A stretch of 64,000 bases of DNA, from the NCBI GenBank assembly GCA_963747105.1, contig CAVVEC010000015.1, positions 62,001 through 126,000 on the forward strand, in the 5' to 3' direction. The DNA comes from CAVVEC01 sp963747105. Lineage in GTDB: Bacteria; Acidobacteriota; Terriglobia; Terriglobales; Acidobacteriaceae. Both the position numbers and the translations under genes were made by a program. Below the pieces are notes generated by a model, which worked only from the letters and a program-made list of their open reading frames with translations, had not been told where the DNA came from and did not search any database. Shown one piece after another: positions 37,011 through 47,828 of the stretch (position 1 is its first letter; every line of letters starts with the position of its first letter).

Positions 37011-38302
37011 ATGAAAAAGAATGGATTCTGGACCGCCGTAAGCAGGATGTTGGCGGTCGCTGCAGTGGCGTTAGTCGTGGTTCTCATGCTGGCGCCCGGC
37101 GCCTCGGCGGCAGCAAAGTACAAGGTGCTGTATCGGTTCACCGGCGGTACAGATGGAATAGGCCCACAGGCAGGTGTTATTTTCGATAGTAGCGGCAGCC
37201 TGTATGGCACTACGTATAGCGGCGGCGATTACGGGTTGGGCACCGTCTTCAAGGTGGCACCCAACGGTGATGGCACGTGGACAGACACTGTGCTTCACAG
37301 TTTTGGCAGCGGTAGCGACGGTACGTATCCCTGGTCCGGAGTGGTGTTCGACAGCGCCGGAAATCTGTACAGCACCACGTGGTATGGCGGTGCCTATGGA
37401 ATTGGCACCGTCTTTCAGTTGGCACCGAATTCCGACGGAAGCTGGACCGAAACCACACTATACAGCTTTACAGGGGGCAGTGATGGGAACAACCGAGGAC
37501 CGGTGTCATCGTGGACGCAGCAGGCAACTTGTATGGCTTGACCTCGCACGGCGGCGGGGGAACCGGATGCGATGACAGCGGCGGAAACGGTTGCGGAGTC
37601 GTGTTTGAACTGACGCCCAATTCCGACGGAACGTGGACCGAAGGCGTTCTCCACAGATTCGCAGGCGGCAAAGCCGGAGGGTATCCCGATCACGGTAGCT
37701 TGGTCTTTGACACCGCAGGAAACCTCTTTGGCGTAACGCATTGGCAGGGCCGCTGCCAATATTGTGGAACCGTGTTCGAGCTAACACCCAATTCCAACGG
37801 TGGCTGGACCGAGAAAGTGATTCTTCACTTCAATAGCAGGAACGGATCCTGGCCCGAAGGCACCTTGATCTTCGACACTGCAGGCAGCCTCTATGGCACG
37901 AGCGCCCGAGGCGGTCCTCATGGGCAGGGCAACGTCTTCAAACTGACTCTCGGGTCGGACGGCAAGTGGAAGCAGCAAATAATCCATGATTTTACAGGCC
38001 ATAAAGATGGCGGCGCTCCTAACGACGGCGTGGCCTTTGACACGTCCGGAAACCTCTATGGAACAGCAACCATTGGAGGCGGTGGACCATGCCATTACTA
38101 CGGCTCTGGTTGTGGCACTGCGTTCGAGTTGATTCCCAACGGCGGCAAGTGGACAGACCGGATGCTCCATCGCTTCTGGGCCGGCAAGGGTGGAGCCAGT
38201 CCCAATGGTACCTTGGTCTTCGACGCTGCCGGGAACATCTACGGTGCCACTAGCGATAACGCCAGCGGCGCCAATGGCCTCGTGTACGAGATCACGCCCT
38301 AA
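37011..38302 (+). CDS. Secreted GloVer tandem-repeat protein, one frameshift
   Basis: About 430 residues. ATG 37011 follows AAGGAGGGGA. Signal peptide ends near GASAAAK. Repeats: GSLYGTTYSGGDYGLGTVFKV, GNLYSTTWYGGAYGIGTVFQL, GNLYGLTSHGG...GCGVVFELTP, with W.E.VLHSF links, the TIGR03803 'GloVer' type. The frame changes near 37500: one C missing in GGACCGG, after which GVIVDAAGNLYGL continues. It ends ASGANGLVYEITP, the normal family C-terminus. Paralogue of the genes at 18617 and 56675. Confidence 0.85.
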
Positions 38303-38460
38303 CTCATTTTCTCCAGTCGCCCGGTGCTTGAGCACCGAGTACCCAGTACCCAGTCCCGAGTGGCCGGAGAGACGGCATTGTAGCCCACGTGCGCCCGGAT
38401 GCCCTCGAGCCTCGCCCGGAGTATCTATGGCCTGCGGCCCACCGAAGGAAATGAAGCTCA

Positions 38461-38740
38461 TTGCCCCGAAATGTCGTCCTGAGCGCCGCAGCGCGATTCG
38501 CTTGGCGAATCGCGGCGCGAAGTCGAAGGATCCCTACGCCGCTGCTCGAACCAAACAAATCGGCAAGGCATTCGAACCATGACCTCGGAGAATCCGGCCA
38601 GAATTCCCTGCGACAGCCAGGCAGCCCACGCCCGGCAGGGGCCTTTCGACTGCGCGATGGCTTTCGTCAACGAAAGCCATCGGCTCCGCTCAAGGTGACA
38701 CTTTCTGTGGGGGCTTCGACAGAGCGAAGTCGAAGGGTCC
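38461..38740. repeat. Cluster of dispersed intergenic repeats
   Basis: Several copies of a short module within 280 bp: ATGTCGTCCTGAGCGCC at 38470, GCGAAGTCGAAGGATCC at 38516-38532, CTTTCGACTGCGC at 38643, GCTCCGCTCAAGGTGACA near 38683-38700, and AGCGAAGTCGAAGGGTCC at 38723-38740. Inverted copies pair into hairpins (GATTCGC-TTG-GCGAATC at about 38504-38520). The region 38303-38887 otherwise holds no gene. Confidence 0.6.
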
Positions 38741-38887
38741 GGGCGCGCGCCTGCGCTGGCAGAAAGCCGGGGAGAGAAGTCTCCGGCTGCAAAGCGGACG
38801 AAATCCCTCACGGGGCGGAACACGCGTGCGCCGACATCGCAGACTCCGAGAACAACCCTGTCCCGGTCCGGTATAATCCGAGGCTTT

Positions 38888-39647
38888 ATGCAGATAAGGC
38901 CGGGAATCGAACTCGCTAGCCTCAGCGACGTGGGCTGCCAGCGGGAGAACAACGAAGATCGCTACTTATACTGGGAGCCGGAGAGCGACGAGCAGTTCGA
39001 GCACAAAGGCCGCCTCGCCATGGTGGCCGACGGCATGGGCGGCCACGAGGGCGGCCAGGAAGCTAGTCGTATCGCAGCCGAAGCCGTCGAGGATGTCTAT
39101 TCCCACGCGTCCGATGGTGCTCCGCAGGAACTGCTGCTGGCTGGTTTCAAGGCGGCGCACGAACGCATTCAAGAGCATGCCAGCCAGCACCCTGCCCTGC
39201 ACGGCATGGGTACCACCGCTACGGCCATCGCTCTTCTACGCGACCAGCTCTACTACGCTCACATCGGCGACAGCCGCTTGTACCTGGTGCGCGGCGAGCA
39301 ACATCTCGCGTCTCACCCACGACCACTCCTACGTGGGCCGGCTGGTGGAAAACGGAATTCTGAGCTTGCAGGAAGCCGAAGCGCATCCTCAACGGCACAT
39401 TCTCACGGCGGCTCTGGGTGCGGGTCCGGAAGTTACACCCGACGTTCCTGAACATCCCGTCTCCGTCGAAAGGGGCGACGTAATCCTGCTTTGCACGGAT
39501 GGGCTGTGGGGCATGCTCAGTGAGAGCGAGCTGCGGGATGCGGTCGCGGCCGCTGACCCATCCGCGGCTTGCCGGACTCTGATCGAAATGGCCAAGGAGC
39601 GCGGCGGACCGGATAACATCACGGTGCAGATCATGCGATTGGGCTGA
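38888..39647 (+). CDS. PP2C-family protein phosphatase, frameshifted
   Basis: About 253 residues, full PPM/PP2C length. Metal-binding motifs: SDVGCQRENNEDRY at the start, VADGMGGHEGGQEAS, GTTATAIALL and AHIGDSRLYLVRG, then in the next frame LTHDHSYVGRLVE, LLCTDGLWGML and final GGPDNITVQIM. It would dephosphorylate Ser/Thr on protein substrates, usually opposing a PASTA or Hanks-type kinase, none of which is in the window. The frame changes near 39308 (CTCGCGTCTC). ATG 38888 has no clear ribosome-binding site. Confidence 0.88.
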
Positions 39648-39859
39648 TCCCTCCCTCCTGGTTTTCGAGGCATTGTTTTCGCTCATTTGCGGCCATGGCC
39701 AAATCGGTCCAGGTTTTGAGTCTCTCCCGAAATGAGACCGGTCTGGGCGTAAGTAATCCCGCCTCGCTTCGAGTCCTAGCATTCGACTCCGCTAAGAGTG
39801 CAAGCTTAGATCCCTTAGCAGAATTATCATTCCGGCCATGAATCCGGGGGGACCGAATT

Positions 39860-41261
39860 GTGAGTGACAAACTTCTATTTGTGGACGATGAACCAGCTGT
39901 GCTTGCCGGCTATGAGCGAATGCTTCGCGGGAAGTTCGCCGTGGAAACTGCCGTTAGCGGTGAAGCAGGCTTGGCCACGATCCGCGATCGCGGGCCCTTT
40001 GGCGTCGTCATCTCTGACATTGCCATGCCCCAGATGGACGGAATCCAATTTCTGGCCAGTGTGCGCCAAGCCTCTCCCAACACCATAAGGCTTGTACTCA
40101 CCGGACACGCCGAGTTCAGCATCGCCATCGACGCCATCAACCAAGGCCACATCTTCGGTTTTCTTACCAAGCCCTGCCAAAAACCCGAATTAGTGAAGGC
40201 AATCACGACTGCTTTGGCGGAGCACAATAAGCGGAGAGAAGAGCGAGTCAGGATCCAACTCCCGGTACAGCTATGCCGATCTGTCGCCGAGGAGAAGTCC
40301 CAGCTCGTCCATACCATGGATATTTCAAACTCGGGGGCCCGTCTGGCCGGACTCAAGGAACAGCTAAAATCGGGCGAAATTATCGAGCTCCATTGTGGAG
40401 CTCGAAAGGCACCCTTCCGGGTAGTCTGGGTGGGCTGGCCAGGCACGGCGACCGGGGATCAGGCGGGGGTTCAGTGTTTGGCGCCGGACGGAAACATCTG
40501 GCAATTAGATCTTTCCCGGCCAACCGATCAGGATCCGATACTGCAGGAAATGGCAGTTGCCCGCACCGTCCAGGGCAGGCTCTTCCCGCAGGAGAGGCCT
40601 CCGCTCCAGACTCTTGACTACTGCGGAGACTGCGTGCAGGCCCGCATCGTGGGCGGCGACTATTATGATTTCCTCGATCTGGGTCCCGGCGAGGTTGGAT
40701 TCGTGATGGCAGACGTTGCCGGCAAGGGCGTAGCGCGCGGCCCTGCTCATGGCCAACCTGCAGGGCAGCATCCGCAGCTACCAGAGCATCGGTGCAACCG
40801 ACCTTCCCGGGTGGCTGGCGGCGGTAAATCGTCACTTTTACAAGCATACCGAGAGGCACCGATACGCGACCCTTTTTTTTAGCAGCTACAGCGACAGCAC
40901 GCGGAAGCTGCGCTATGTCAATTGTGGGCATAACCCGCCCCTTCTGCTGCGCCGAGGAGGCGCGGAAGAAAGGCTGGGCGCGACCGCCACCGTGCTTGGG
41001 ATGTTTCGTGATTGGGAGTGCTCGGTCGCGGAAACTCAACTGGAGGCAGGGGACGTCTTGTGTATCTATACCGACGGGATTACCGAAGCTAACGGACAGA
41101 CTGGCGAACAATTCGGCGAATCTCGCCTTCTGGAGATCCTGCGCCAGTGCCGGGACCTGAGTGCCTCCGCTATGTTGCGGAATGTGGAGCGGGCTGTGCA
41201 GCAATTCACCGTCGGCGGGCAGGAAGATGACTTAACCCTGTTCATGGGCCGCGCCCGCTAA
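39860..41261 (+). CDS. REC-PilZ-SpoIIE three-domain protein, one frameshift
   Basis: About 467 residues from GTG 39860. Receiver domain (1-120): FVDDEP, phospho-Asp in VISDIAMPQMDG, Thr in VLTGHA, Lys in FLTKPCQ. PilZ domain (~128-215): RREERVR and DISNSGARL. PP2C/SpoIIE phosphatase (~230-467): GGDYYDFLDLG, MADVAGKGVA, LLMANLQGSIRS, NCGHNPPLLLRRG, IYTDGITEA, DDLTLF. It should dephosphorylate an anti-anti-sigma factor or similar when phosphorylated and/or c-di-GMP-bound. The frame changes near 40735: GTAGCGCGCGGCC carries an extra base relative to the expected VAAALLMA. Confidence 0.88.
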
Positions 41262-41465
41262 CGTATAGGTTCAGACTGCTGGAATCGATCCCTTCCTGGG
41301 CAACAACTCTGCTTCTGATGTGCAATAAGATGCAGTATTGACCTGAAGGTCTTTGTCGGACAAACTCTCGTAAATAGTTGGTTTTACGAGGCTTATTCTG
41401 CTGTCGCGACATTCCCCAAGCTGGCACCGCGATTGCTAATGTCGGTCATGTCAATAAATTCTATT

Positions 41466-41487
41466 ATAACCATAGGGTTTATGGCAT
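41466..41487. promoter_or_regulatory. Candidate Rrf2 operator
   Basis: ATAACCATA (41466-41474), spacer GGGTT, TATGGCAT (41480-41487): an imperfect AT-rich palindrome ending 11 bp before the Rrf2-family start codon, where autoregulatory operators of this family usually lie. A TATTAT -10-like box overlaps its left edge. Confidence 0.4.
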
Positions 41488-41497
41488 ACTGACAGCC

Positions 41498-42012
41498 ATG
41501 AAAATCTCGCAAAAAGGTCTCTACGCTTTGCAGGCCATGATGATGCTGGCCCGCCACTACAACCAGGGCGCCATCCGCATCCGCGACATCGCCTACGAAG
41601 AGGCGCTTCCGGAAAAGTTCCTGGAACTGATCCTGCTCGAACTGAAGAACGCCCGCATGGTGGAAAGCGTGCGCGGCGCCAAGGGCGGCTATCAGTTGCG
41701 CCGTGCCGCCATCCGAGATCCACCTCAGCGAAATCATCCGTCTGATTGACGGCCCGCTGGCTCCCTTTGGCGACGCGGAACAATTGCGCAGCCTGATCGA
41801 TCGCGACGCCGAGCACCGCGCGCTGTACCAGGTATTCCTCGACGTGCGCGATGCCGCCGCCAAGATTCTGGAAAACACCACCCTGGCCGACATTTTGAAT
41901 GGCAAAGGTGCGGACCCGCGAAGTCCAAGAAAGCGGCGCAAGAAGAAGGGCGGGGACTCGAGCGTTTTGCCGATGGTGGTCCACGGCAATGCCGAACCGC
42001 GGGCAAAGATGA
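41498..42012 (+). CDS. Rrf2-family transcriptional regulator, frameshifted
   Basis: About 170 residues. N-terminus MKISQKGLYALQAMMMLARHY with the winged-helix phrases IRIRDIAYEEALPEKFLELILLE and MVESVRGAKGGYQLRR, then one frame over PPSEIHLSEIIRLIDGPLAPFG. No IscR-type cysteine trio is seen, so it may be a CymR-like non-cluster regulator. It leads an ABC importer of the sulfonate/nitrate class, so control of sulfur or nitrogen uptake is likely. The frame changes near 41707. The end is approximate because the open frame runs into the next gene. Confidence 0.82.
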
Positions 42013-43025
42013 TTAAGAGAACTATCATTCTCGCGAACCTGGTGATCCTCTTTCTCTACGCACAGGGGTTTGGCCAGACATTTGATCCGCGTCGGGCGCA
42101 TTCCCCAACATCACTCACGCGCAAGCCATGGTAGGCAAGGCCAATGGGTGGTTCGACAAAGCCGTCGGTCCCAACGCCCGGATTCAGTGGACAAGCTTCA
42201 ATGCCGGCCCATCTGCGATTGAAGCGCTGTTCTGCCGGCGCTATTGATATGACCTACGTCGGACCAAATCCCACCATCACCGGTTATGTACGCTCGAACG
42301 GGGAAGCTCTTCGCGTGGTTGCCGGCGCGGCCAGCGGCGGCGTTGCCCTGGTCGTGCGAAACGATTCGGGAATCCAGAAGCCGGAAGACTTTCACGGCAA
42401 GAGAGTGGCGTCACCGCAGTTGGGCAATACGCAGGATGTGGCCCTGCGCGCCTGGCTCAAAGCCCATGGCATGAAGTCCACCGATAAAGGTGGCGACGTG
42501 CAAGTGATTCCACTGGCCAATCCTGATCAGCTTACTTTGTTCCTCCAGAAGCAACTCGATGCATCCTGGGCCCCGGAGCCTTGGGCCACGCGATTGATCC
42601 GCGAGGGCAACGCCCGCTTGTTCCTGGATGAACGCGATCTGTGGCCGCGAGGGCAGTTTGTGATCACGAACCTGATTGTCAGCACGAAATTCTTGCGCGA
42701 GCATCCGGACCTGGTGAAAAGCTGGATCGCGGCTCACGTCGAGCTTACCGACTGGATTAACGGTCACCTGCCCGAAGCCAAGAAGATTCTGAACCAGCAA
42801 ATTCAGAAGGAAACTGGCAAGGCGCTTCCCCCCGCCGTGCTGGAAGAGGCTTTCGGAAGACTGCTAGTGACCTACGATCCCCTCCCCAACTCGCTGCTGA
42901 CTTCGGCGCACGCTGCATTCGAGGCGGGGTTTTTGGGAAGGCAAATGCCGGACTTGTCCGGACTCTACGACCTCTCAATTCTGAACCAGGTTCTGGCGGA
43001 AAAAGGAAAGAAGGCAATCCAATGA
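42009..43025 (+). CDS. SsuA/NrtA-like substrate-binding protein, frameshifted
   Basis: About 335 residues. Signal peptide MIKRTIILANLVILFLY with cleavage near GQ. The mature start, split over frames, reads IRVGRIPNITHAQAMVGKANG, then SAIEALFAGAIDMTYVGPNP, SGGVALVVRND, VASPQLGNTQDVALR, ASWAPEPWATRLI: the SsuA/NrtA/TauA class that binds sulfonates, nitrate or similar oxyanions. Frame changes near 42080, 42113 and 42232. It overlaps the ATPase gene by 4 bp (ATGA). With no cysteine lipobox, the protein is periplasmic. Confidence 0.87.
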
Positions 43026-43949
43026 CCCCGAATTCAGCCCTTCAACCTTCGTTTGCAAGCGACCATCGCAGCCCAATTCGTGGCAGCGTCAGCCGCTGGA
43101 AACCGGGAGCGGGCCCAGTCGTTCTTCCGCGTCTTCATGCCGATGCCAATGAAATTCCCAAGGTCTCACTGAAAGGGATCTCGCTCAGCTACAAAACGAA
43201 CGACGGTTCGCGCTTGCTGGCCCTGGACAACATCAATTTGAAAGTGAAGCCCGGCGAGTTCCTTTGCATCGTTGGCCCATCCGGTTGCGGAAAATCCACT
43301 CTGTTGCACCTGATCGCCGGACTGCATCCGGCAACTTCGGGCAAGGTGCTGGTGGATGACAAAAGCGTCGAGGGTCCCGGTACAGATCGCATTCTCATCT
43401 TCCAGGAACTCGGTCTGTTCCCCTGGCTGACGGTCGGGGAAAACGTCGAGTTCGGCATGAAGATGAAAGGCGTAGCCAAAGCCGAGCGGCAGGAGAAGGT
43501 GAGACATTATCTGCGTCTGGTGCACCTCGCGCAGTTCAAACACAGCTACACCCATCAACTATCCGGGGGAATGCGGCAGCGGGTGGCGCTGGCCCGGGCC
43601 TTGGCTTCGGAGCCCGACGTTCTGTTGATGGACGAGCCCTTTGCCGCGCTGGACGCCCAAACCCGCGACCTGCTGCACGACGAACTGGAGCGCATCTGGG
43701 CGGAGACTGGGCGCACCATTATTTTCGTCACTCACAACGTACGCGAGGCTGTGCGGCTGGGAGATCGCGTCGCCCTCTTGACCTTCCGTCCCGGACGCGT
43801 AAAGCAGGAATATTCCGTGGACCTGCCCCGTCCCGCGCCATCTTGAAGATGTGACCGTGGCAAAAAGTGCGCGCGAAATCCTCAACGATTTGCGCGAGGA
43901 GATCAATAAGTCTTTGGAGGCGGAGTACGGGCAGAAAGTACGGCCATGA
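43022..43949 (+). CDS. SsuB/TauB-like ABC ATPase, frameshift near 3' end
   Basis: About 308 residues. Walker A GPSGCGKST, Q-loop FQELGLFPWLTVGENV, signature LSGGMRQR, Walker B VLLMDEPFAALD, H-loop FVTHN. It energises uptake of the ligand bound by the protein at 42009. As written it stops at 43846; a frame change near 43836 extends it through LEDVTVAKSAREILNDLREE and KVRP to TGA 43947-43949, overlapping the permease start by 4 bp. Four-base overlaps at both ends show a tightly coupled operon. Confidence 0.9.
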
Positions 43950-44710
43950 AGCGCTTCGCTAAACACGCCATCTTCTACGGCGTCCTCATCGGCATTTGGC
44001 TGCTGCTGGCCAAACTGAAGGTATGGCCGCCGTACGTGTTTCCCACTCCGCAGAGCGTGTCGGAGTCGATTGTGGGCCGGCTTTGCCGACCACAGCTTCT
44101 GGATTGCGATCGCGGTCAGCATGAAGCGCATGGTGCTGGGGTACAGCCTGTCGGTCGTACTTGGGGATGATGCTGGGCCTGGGCGTAGCCAGCAACAAGT
44201 TTCTCGAAGAAACCATGGGCGGTCTGCTGGTCAGCTTGCAAAGCTTGCCCAGCATCTGCTGGTTGCCGCTGGCGGTGCTGTGGTTCGGCTTGACGGAAAA
44301 AGCGATTCTGTTTCGTTGTAGTCATGGGTTCGCTGCTCTCAGTCACCATCGCCATGGAAACCGGGCGCCAGCAGATGCCGAAGATCTACGGCATGGCCGG
44401 GCGCAATCTGGGCGCTCGCGGATTCCGGCTGTTCTGGTACGTGCTGCTCCCGGCCAGCTTGCCTTACATCGTTTCCGGGCTCAAGCAGGGATGGGCTTTC
44501 GCGTGGCGCTCGCTGATCTCCGGCGAAATGATTTTCGTCAGCCTGGGCCTGGGCCAGTTGCTGATGATGGGACGCGACTTGAATGACATGAGCCAGGTGA
44601 TTGCGGTCATGATTTTGATCATCGCAATCGGATATATCGTGGACGGCGTGGTTTTCAAGACTATTGAACACCGGCTGCAGTACAAATGGGGGTTGACGCC
44701 GGCCACCTAA
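43946..44710 (+). CDS. SsuC-like ABC permease, frameshifted
   Basis: About 255 residues, the normal size of an SsuC/TauC/NrtB permease. Segments in successive frames: IFYGVLIGIWLLLAKL, PYVFPTPQSV, HSFWIAIAVSMKRMVLGYSL, LVSLQSLPSICWLPLAVLWF, GMAGRNLGARGFRLFWYVLL with the EAA-like loop, and IAVMILIIAIGYIVDGVVF. Frame changes near 44080, 44155 and 44315. It forms the membrane channel of the importer. Confidence 0.87.
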
Positions 44711-45143
44711 CGCAACGGCGGTTGGCTTCTCCTGGGCAACACAAGTTTCGAGTCGCGGAGGATTGGCCCCGTGCTTGTTTTACCACCCGGTATGTTCGTT
44801 TCGTAATACAAGTTACTAGATAGAGATGATTGTATATGATCCTGGCAAAACACAGCAGGGCAGGCAGCGTCGGTCAAGACCAGCGATTTGCACGGGGCGA
44901 ACGGCCCAGCGCGCCGTTGACTTGCGTTGTCCTGCGCCCATGCCAACTTGCTCTTGACAGTGAGTTTCGATCCGGGATAAGAAAAATACTTCGAAGAGGA
45001 ATAGACCAGGGTTCACGGCGGGCCTGTTCATGCACAGCCTCCTGCCCTTTCTCGACCCTGACCGTAGCCTTCCCCAGGCCATTTCTTTTCCGTCCGCCGG
45101 CTGGTCGGCGTGACTCAGTAAAACCTTATCTCAGGAGCATTCC
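44711..45143. other. Intergenic region upstream of modA
   Basis: About 430 bp with no supported gene. It holds a TTGACA-like hexamer at 44952-44957 and a purine-rich segment, then TCAGGAG ahead of modA. I looked for a molybdenum-cofactor riboswitch and did not find its conserved core. Confidence 0.4.
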
Positions 45144-45965
45144 ATGAAACCGCGAAATCTATGGACTGTCTGTGTTTTTGCTTTTGTATTTGCATGCCAG
45201 CTCGGTAAGGCGCAGGAAATCACGGTAGCGGCAGCTGCCGACCTTCAATTTGCTTTTCAAGACGTGGCCGCTCGTTTCCAGAAAGACACCGGCAAGAGCG
45301 TGAAGTTGATTTTCGGTTCCTCCGGCAACTTTTTCACGCAAATTCAAAACGGAGCGCCTTTCGATGTTTTCTTCTCGGCGGACATCGACTACCCAAGAAA
45401 GCTCGAAGCCGCGGGACTCATCGAACCGGGAACGCTGTATTCGTACGCCACGGGGAAAATTGTGCTGTGGGTACCCAATCAGTCGAAACTCGACTTGGGA
45501 CAAGGCCTGCGTGTCTTGCTGGATCCCGCTATTCGAAAAATCGCCCTTGCCAATCCCGAGCACGCGCCGTATGGCCGGGCCGCCCTTGCAGCCATCAAGC
45601 ACGAAAACATTTACGACAAGGTCTCCAGCAAGTTTGTGCTTGGCGAGAACATTTCCCAGGCCGCGTCGTTCGTGGCGTCTGGCAGCGCGGACATCGGTAT
45701 AGTCGCTCTTTCGCTGGCCCTGGCCCCGGCCATGAAGGAAAAGGGCCGCTATGTGGAGATCCCCACCGATGAATATCCCCCGCTCGAACAGGCTGCGGTA
45801 ATTCTGAAATCGTCACAGAAGAAGGGCATAGCCCGGCAGTTCATCGACTTTTTGAAGACTCCCCCCATTCAGGAACTCTTGCGAAGCTACGGCTTCTCGG
45901 TTCGGAGTGGTTCGGCAGCAAACACCGTTGGAAAACAGTCCATTGCGCGAGCTCGAGACTCGTGA
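45144..45965 (+). CDS. modA: ModA-like molybdate-type substrate-binding protein
   Basis: 273 residues with a signal peptide ending near LGKAQ. Characteristic phrases: ITVAAAADLQFAFQDVAARF, FGSSGNFFTQIQNGAPFDVF, SADIDYPRKLEAAGLI, LANPEHAPYGRAA, GENISQAASFVASGSADIG. These are the oxyanion-binding elements of ModA/WtpA. It captures molybdate or tungstate for an ABC importer, but no modB or modC is adjacent. It sits between the SsuABC-like operon and a porin gene 24 bp downstream, so it may belong to an anion-uptake cluster. The frame is intact. Confidence 0.9.
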   Translation: MKPRNLWTVCVFAFVFACQLGKAQEITVAAAADLQFAFQDVAARFQKDTGKSVKLIFGSSGNFFTQIQNGAPFDVFFSADIDYPRKLEAAGLIEPGTLYSYATGKIVLWVPNQSKLDLGQGLRVLLDPAIRKIALANPEHAPYGRAALAAIKHENIYDKVSSKFVLGENISQAASFVASGSADIGIVALSLALAPAMKEKGRYVEIPTDEYPPLEQAAVILKSSQKKGIARQFIDFLKTPPIQELLRSYGFSVRSGSAANTVGKQSIARARDS

Positions 45966-45989
45966 ACGACAAAAGGAGCAAGAAAGACC

Positions 45990-47737
45990 ATGCGTGCGTG
46001 TCTGTGGTTAGGTGCAGTCATCTTTGCGGCCAGCTTTACGTCCGCACAAACCAACTCACCCCCCGCCACCCATCCTAAGAAGGTGGCACAAAAACCCGCT
46101 GCTGCGATTGCCGATGAAGTGAACGCGCTGCGCAATTCGCTGGTGTCGCAACAGCGGCAAATGGAACAGCAGCGCCAGCAAATCGACCAGCTTAGGTCAC
46201 GACTGCAGCAATTACTGGATACAACGCAACAAGCCAACGTCATTGCACAGAAGGCGCAGAGCAGCGTGGATCAGGCCAAGAGCGCCGCGGTGCAGGCGCA
46301 GCAATCGGCAACCGAAGCGCAAGAGTTGGCCGACCAGGCTTCCACAAACGCTGACGAGGTGCAAGACGCGAACTGACCGCGGTCAGCACAAGAGAACAGG
46401 ACGACGATCGACAAAGCTGGGAGCCCTGGAGGCGTTGGTCGGACGATTCCGCTTTAGCGGTGACGTTCGGGTGCGCGGCGAGAGCTACGACCAGCCTGGT
46501 GTTCCCGACCGAAATCGCGCCCGTATTCGCGTCCGCTTCGGCGATCGACGGCCAGCTGAACGAAGACTTCATCGGCGGCTTCGCGCTGGCGACTGGTTCC
46601 ATCGGCGATCCCACTTCGACCAACGAAACCCTGACCAACGTCTTTGACCGCAAGACCATTGCTCTGGATCGTGGGTTCATCACCTATAACCCGGTGGCTC
46701 ACAACTGGCTTTCGCTAACCGGCGGAAAGTTCGCCTACACCTGGCAACGGACTTCGGTCACCTTCGATCCCGATCTTGAACCCCGAAGGCTTCAATGAGA
46801 AAGTTCTCGTTCAATTTCGCCGGCCCGGTCAAGAATTTCACTGCCCAGGGAATCGAGTTTCTGTACAACGAAGCCAACGGAAAAGCCGGCGATCCCGTCG
46901 CAGGATTCCTACGCCCTGGGTGGCCAGGTATCCGCCAGGTTGCAGTTGGACCCTGGACCGCGACGCCATCGCTCTTGAGCTTGAAGTGGAACCGTCCAGA
47001 CGCCATCCTGCAAGAAAGCGCGTTCGCCACTGCCGCGACCAGCACCGGGTTTCCAACCTACCGGCAGCCGACCCCGTCGCCGGTTACCGGAATTCCCATT
47101 CCCGGTGAAGGGCAAGGGTGCGCTAAGGGATTCAACGCTTTTCCGGCGTTTCCGCCTTGCGTATTCGCTCCCAATGGCCTGACCAACGCCACTTACGTGG
47201 ATCCAAGGGCATTCCTCATTTCTACTCGGAGTACAACTACGTCGGATTTCATCGTGAACAACCAGATTCAGGATGGGATCACGCGCCTGCCCATCAACCT
47301 GATGCTGGAGTTGCTGGACAACCCGGATGCTGCGGCACACCCGCTCGGATAGCAAGGGAAGGTATCTAGCAGACTGGGGAGCAAAACAAGGAATACGGAT
47401 TCGACTTCAGCCTGGGCCAGACCAAGAACAGGAACGACGTGCAATTCGGCTATGCGTGGTACCGGGAAGAGCAGGATGCGGCCATCGCTTCGTTCGTGGA
47501 GAGCGATCAGCGGGCTCCCACCAACATTCTGCAGAACCGTATCTATGGACTGTGGAAGGTTCGTGCCAACGCCGCTCGCCAGCTTTACCTGGTGGCGTGG
47601 GCGGACGCTGAACACGTACCTGGAGAACAACGTCGGCTCTGTTCAACAACTACAGCAGCCTGCCACCATCACCAAAGCGGGTCAGCAAGAGCCGTACCTG
47701 AACCGTTATGCAGTTTGACTTGATTTACACCTTCTAA
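45990..47737 (+). CDS. Putative porin with N-terminal coiled coil, frameshifted
   Basis: About 580 residues. Signal peptide ends near TSAQT. Residues ~45-125 form a Gln/Ala-rich coiled coil (QQRQMEQQRQQIDQLRSRLQ). The rest is beta-barrel-like, split over frames: RFRFSGDVRVRGESYDQ, FIGGFALATGSIGDPTSTNE, HNWLSLTGGKFAYTWQRT, FNFAGPVKNFTAQGIEFLYN, DVQFGYAWYREEQDAA. Correcting the last frame gives MQFDLIYTF and TAA 47735, with the C-terminal Phe typical of outer-membrane proteins. At least six frame changes. Likely an anion channel serving the upstream binding proteins. Confidence 0.8.
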
Positions 47738-47828
47738 AGCGAGTGGTTGAGCTCAGGGCCGATGCTCCTCCGCGGTCTTGACTTTGGCTGAGGGCCGATC
47801 CATGTTGCAGAACAATCTTAGAAAAAGT

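Noticed and set aside
44830..45143. Possible molybdenum-cofactor riboswitch before modA
   Set aside because: The conserved core sequences of the Moco motif were not found.
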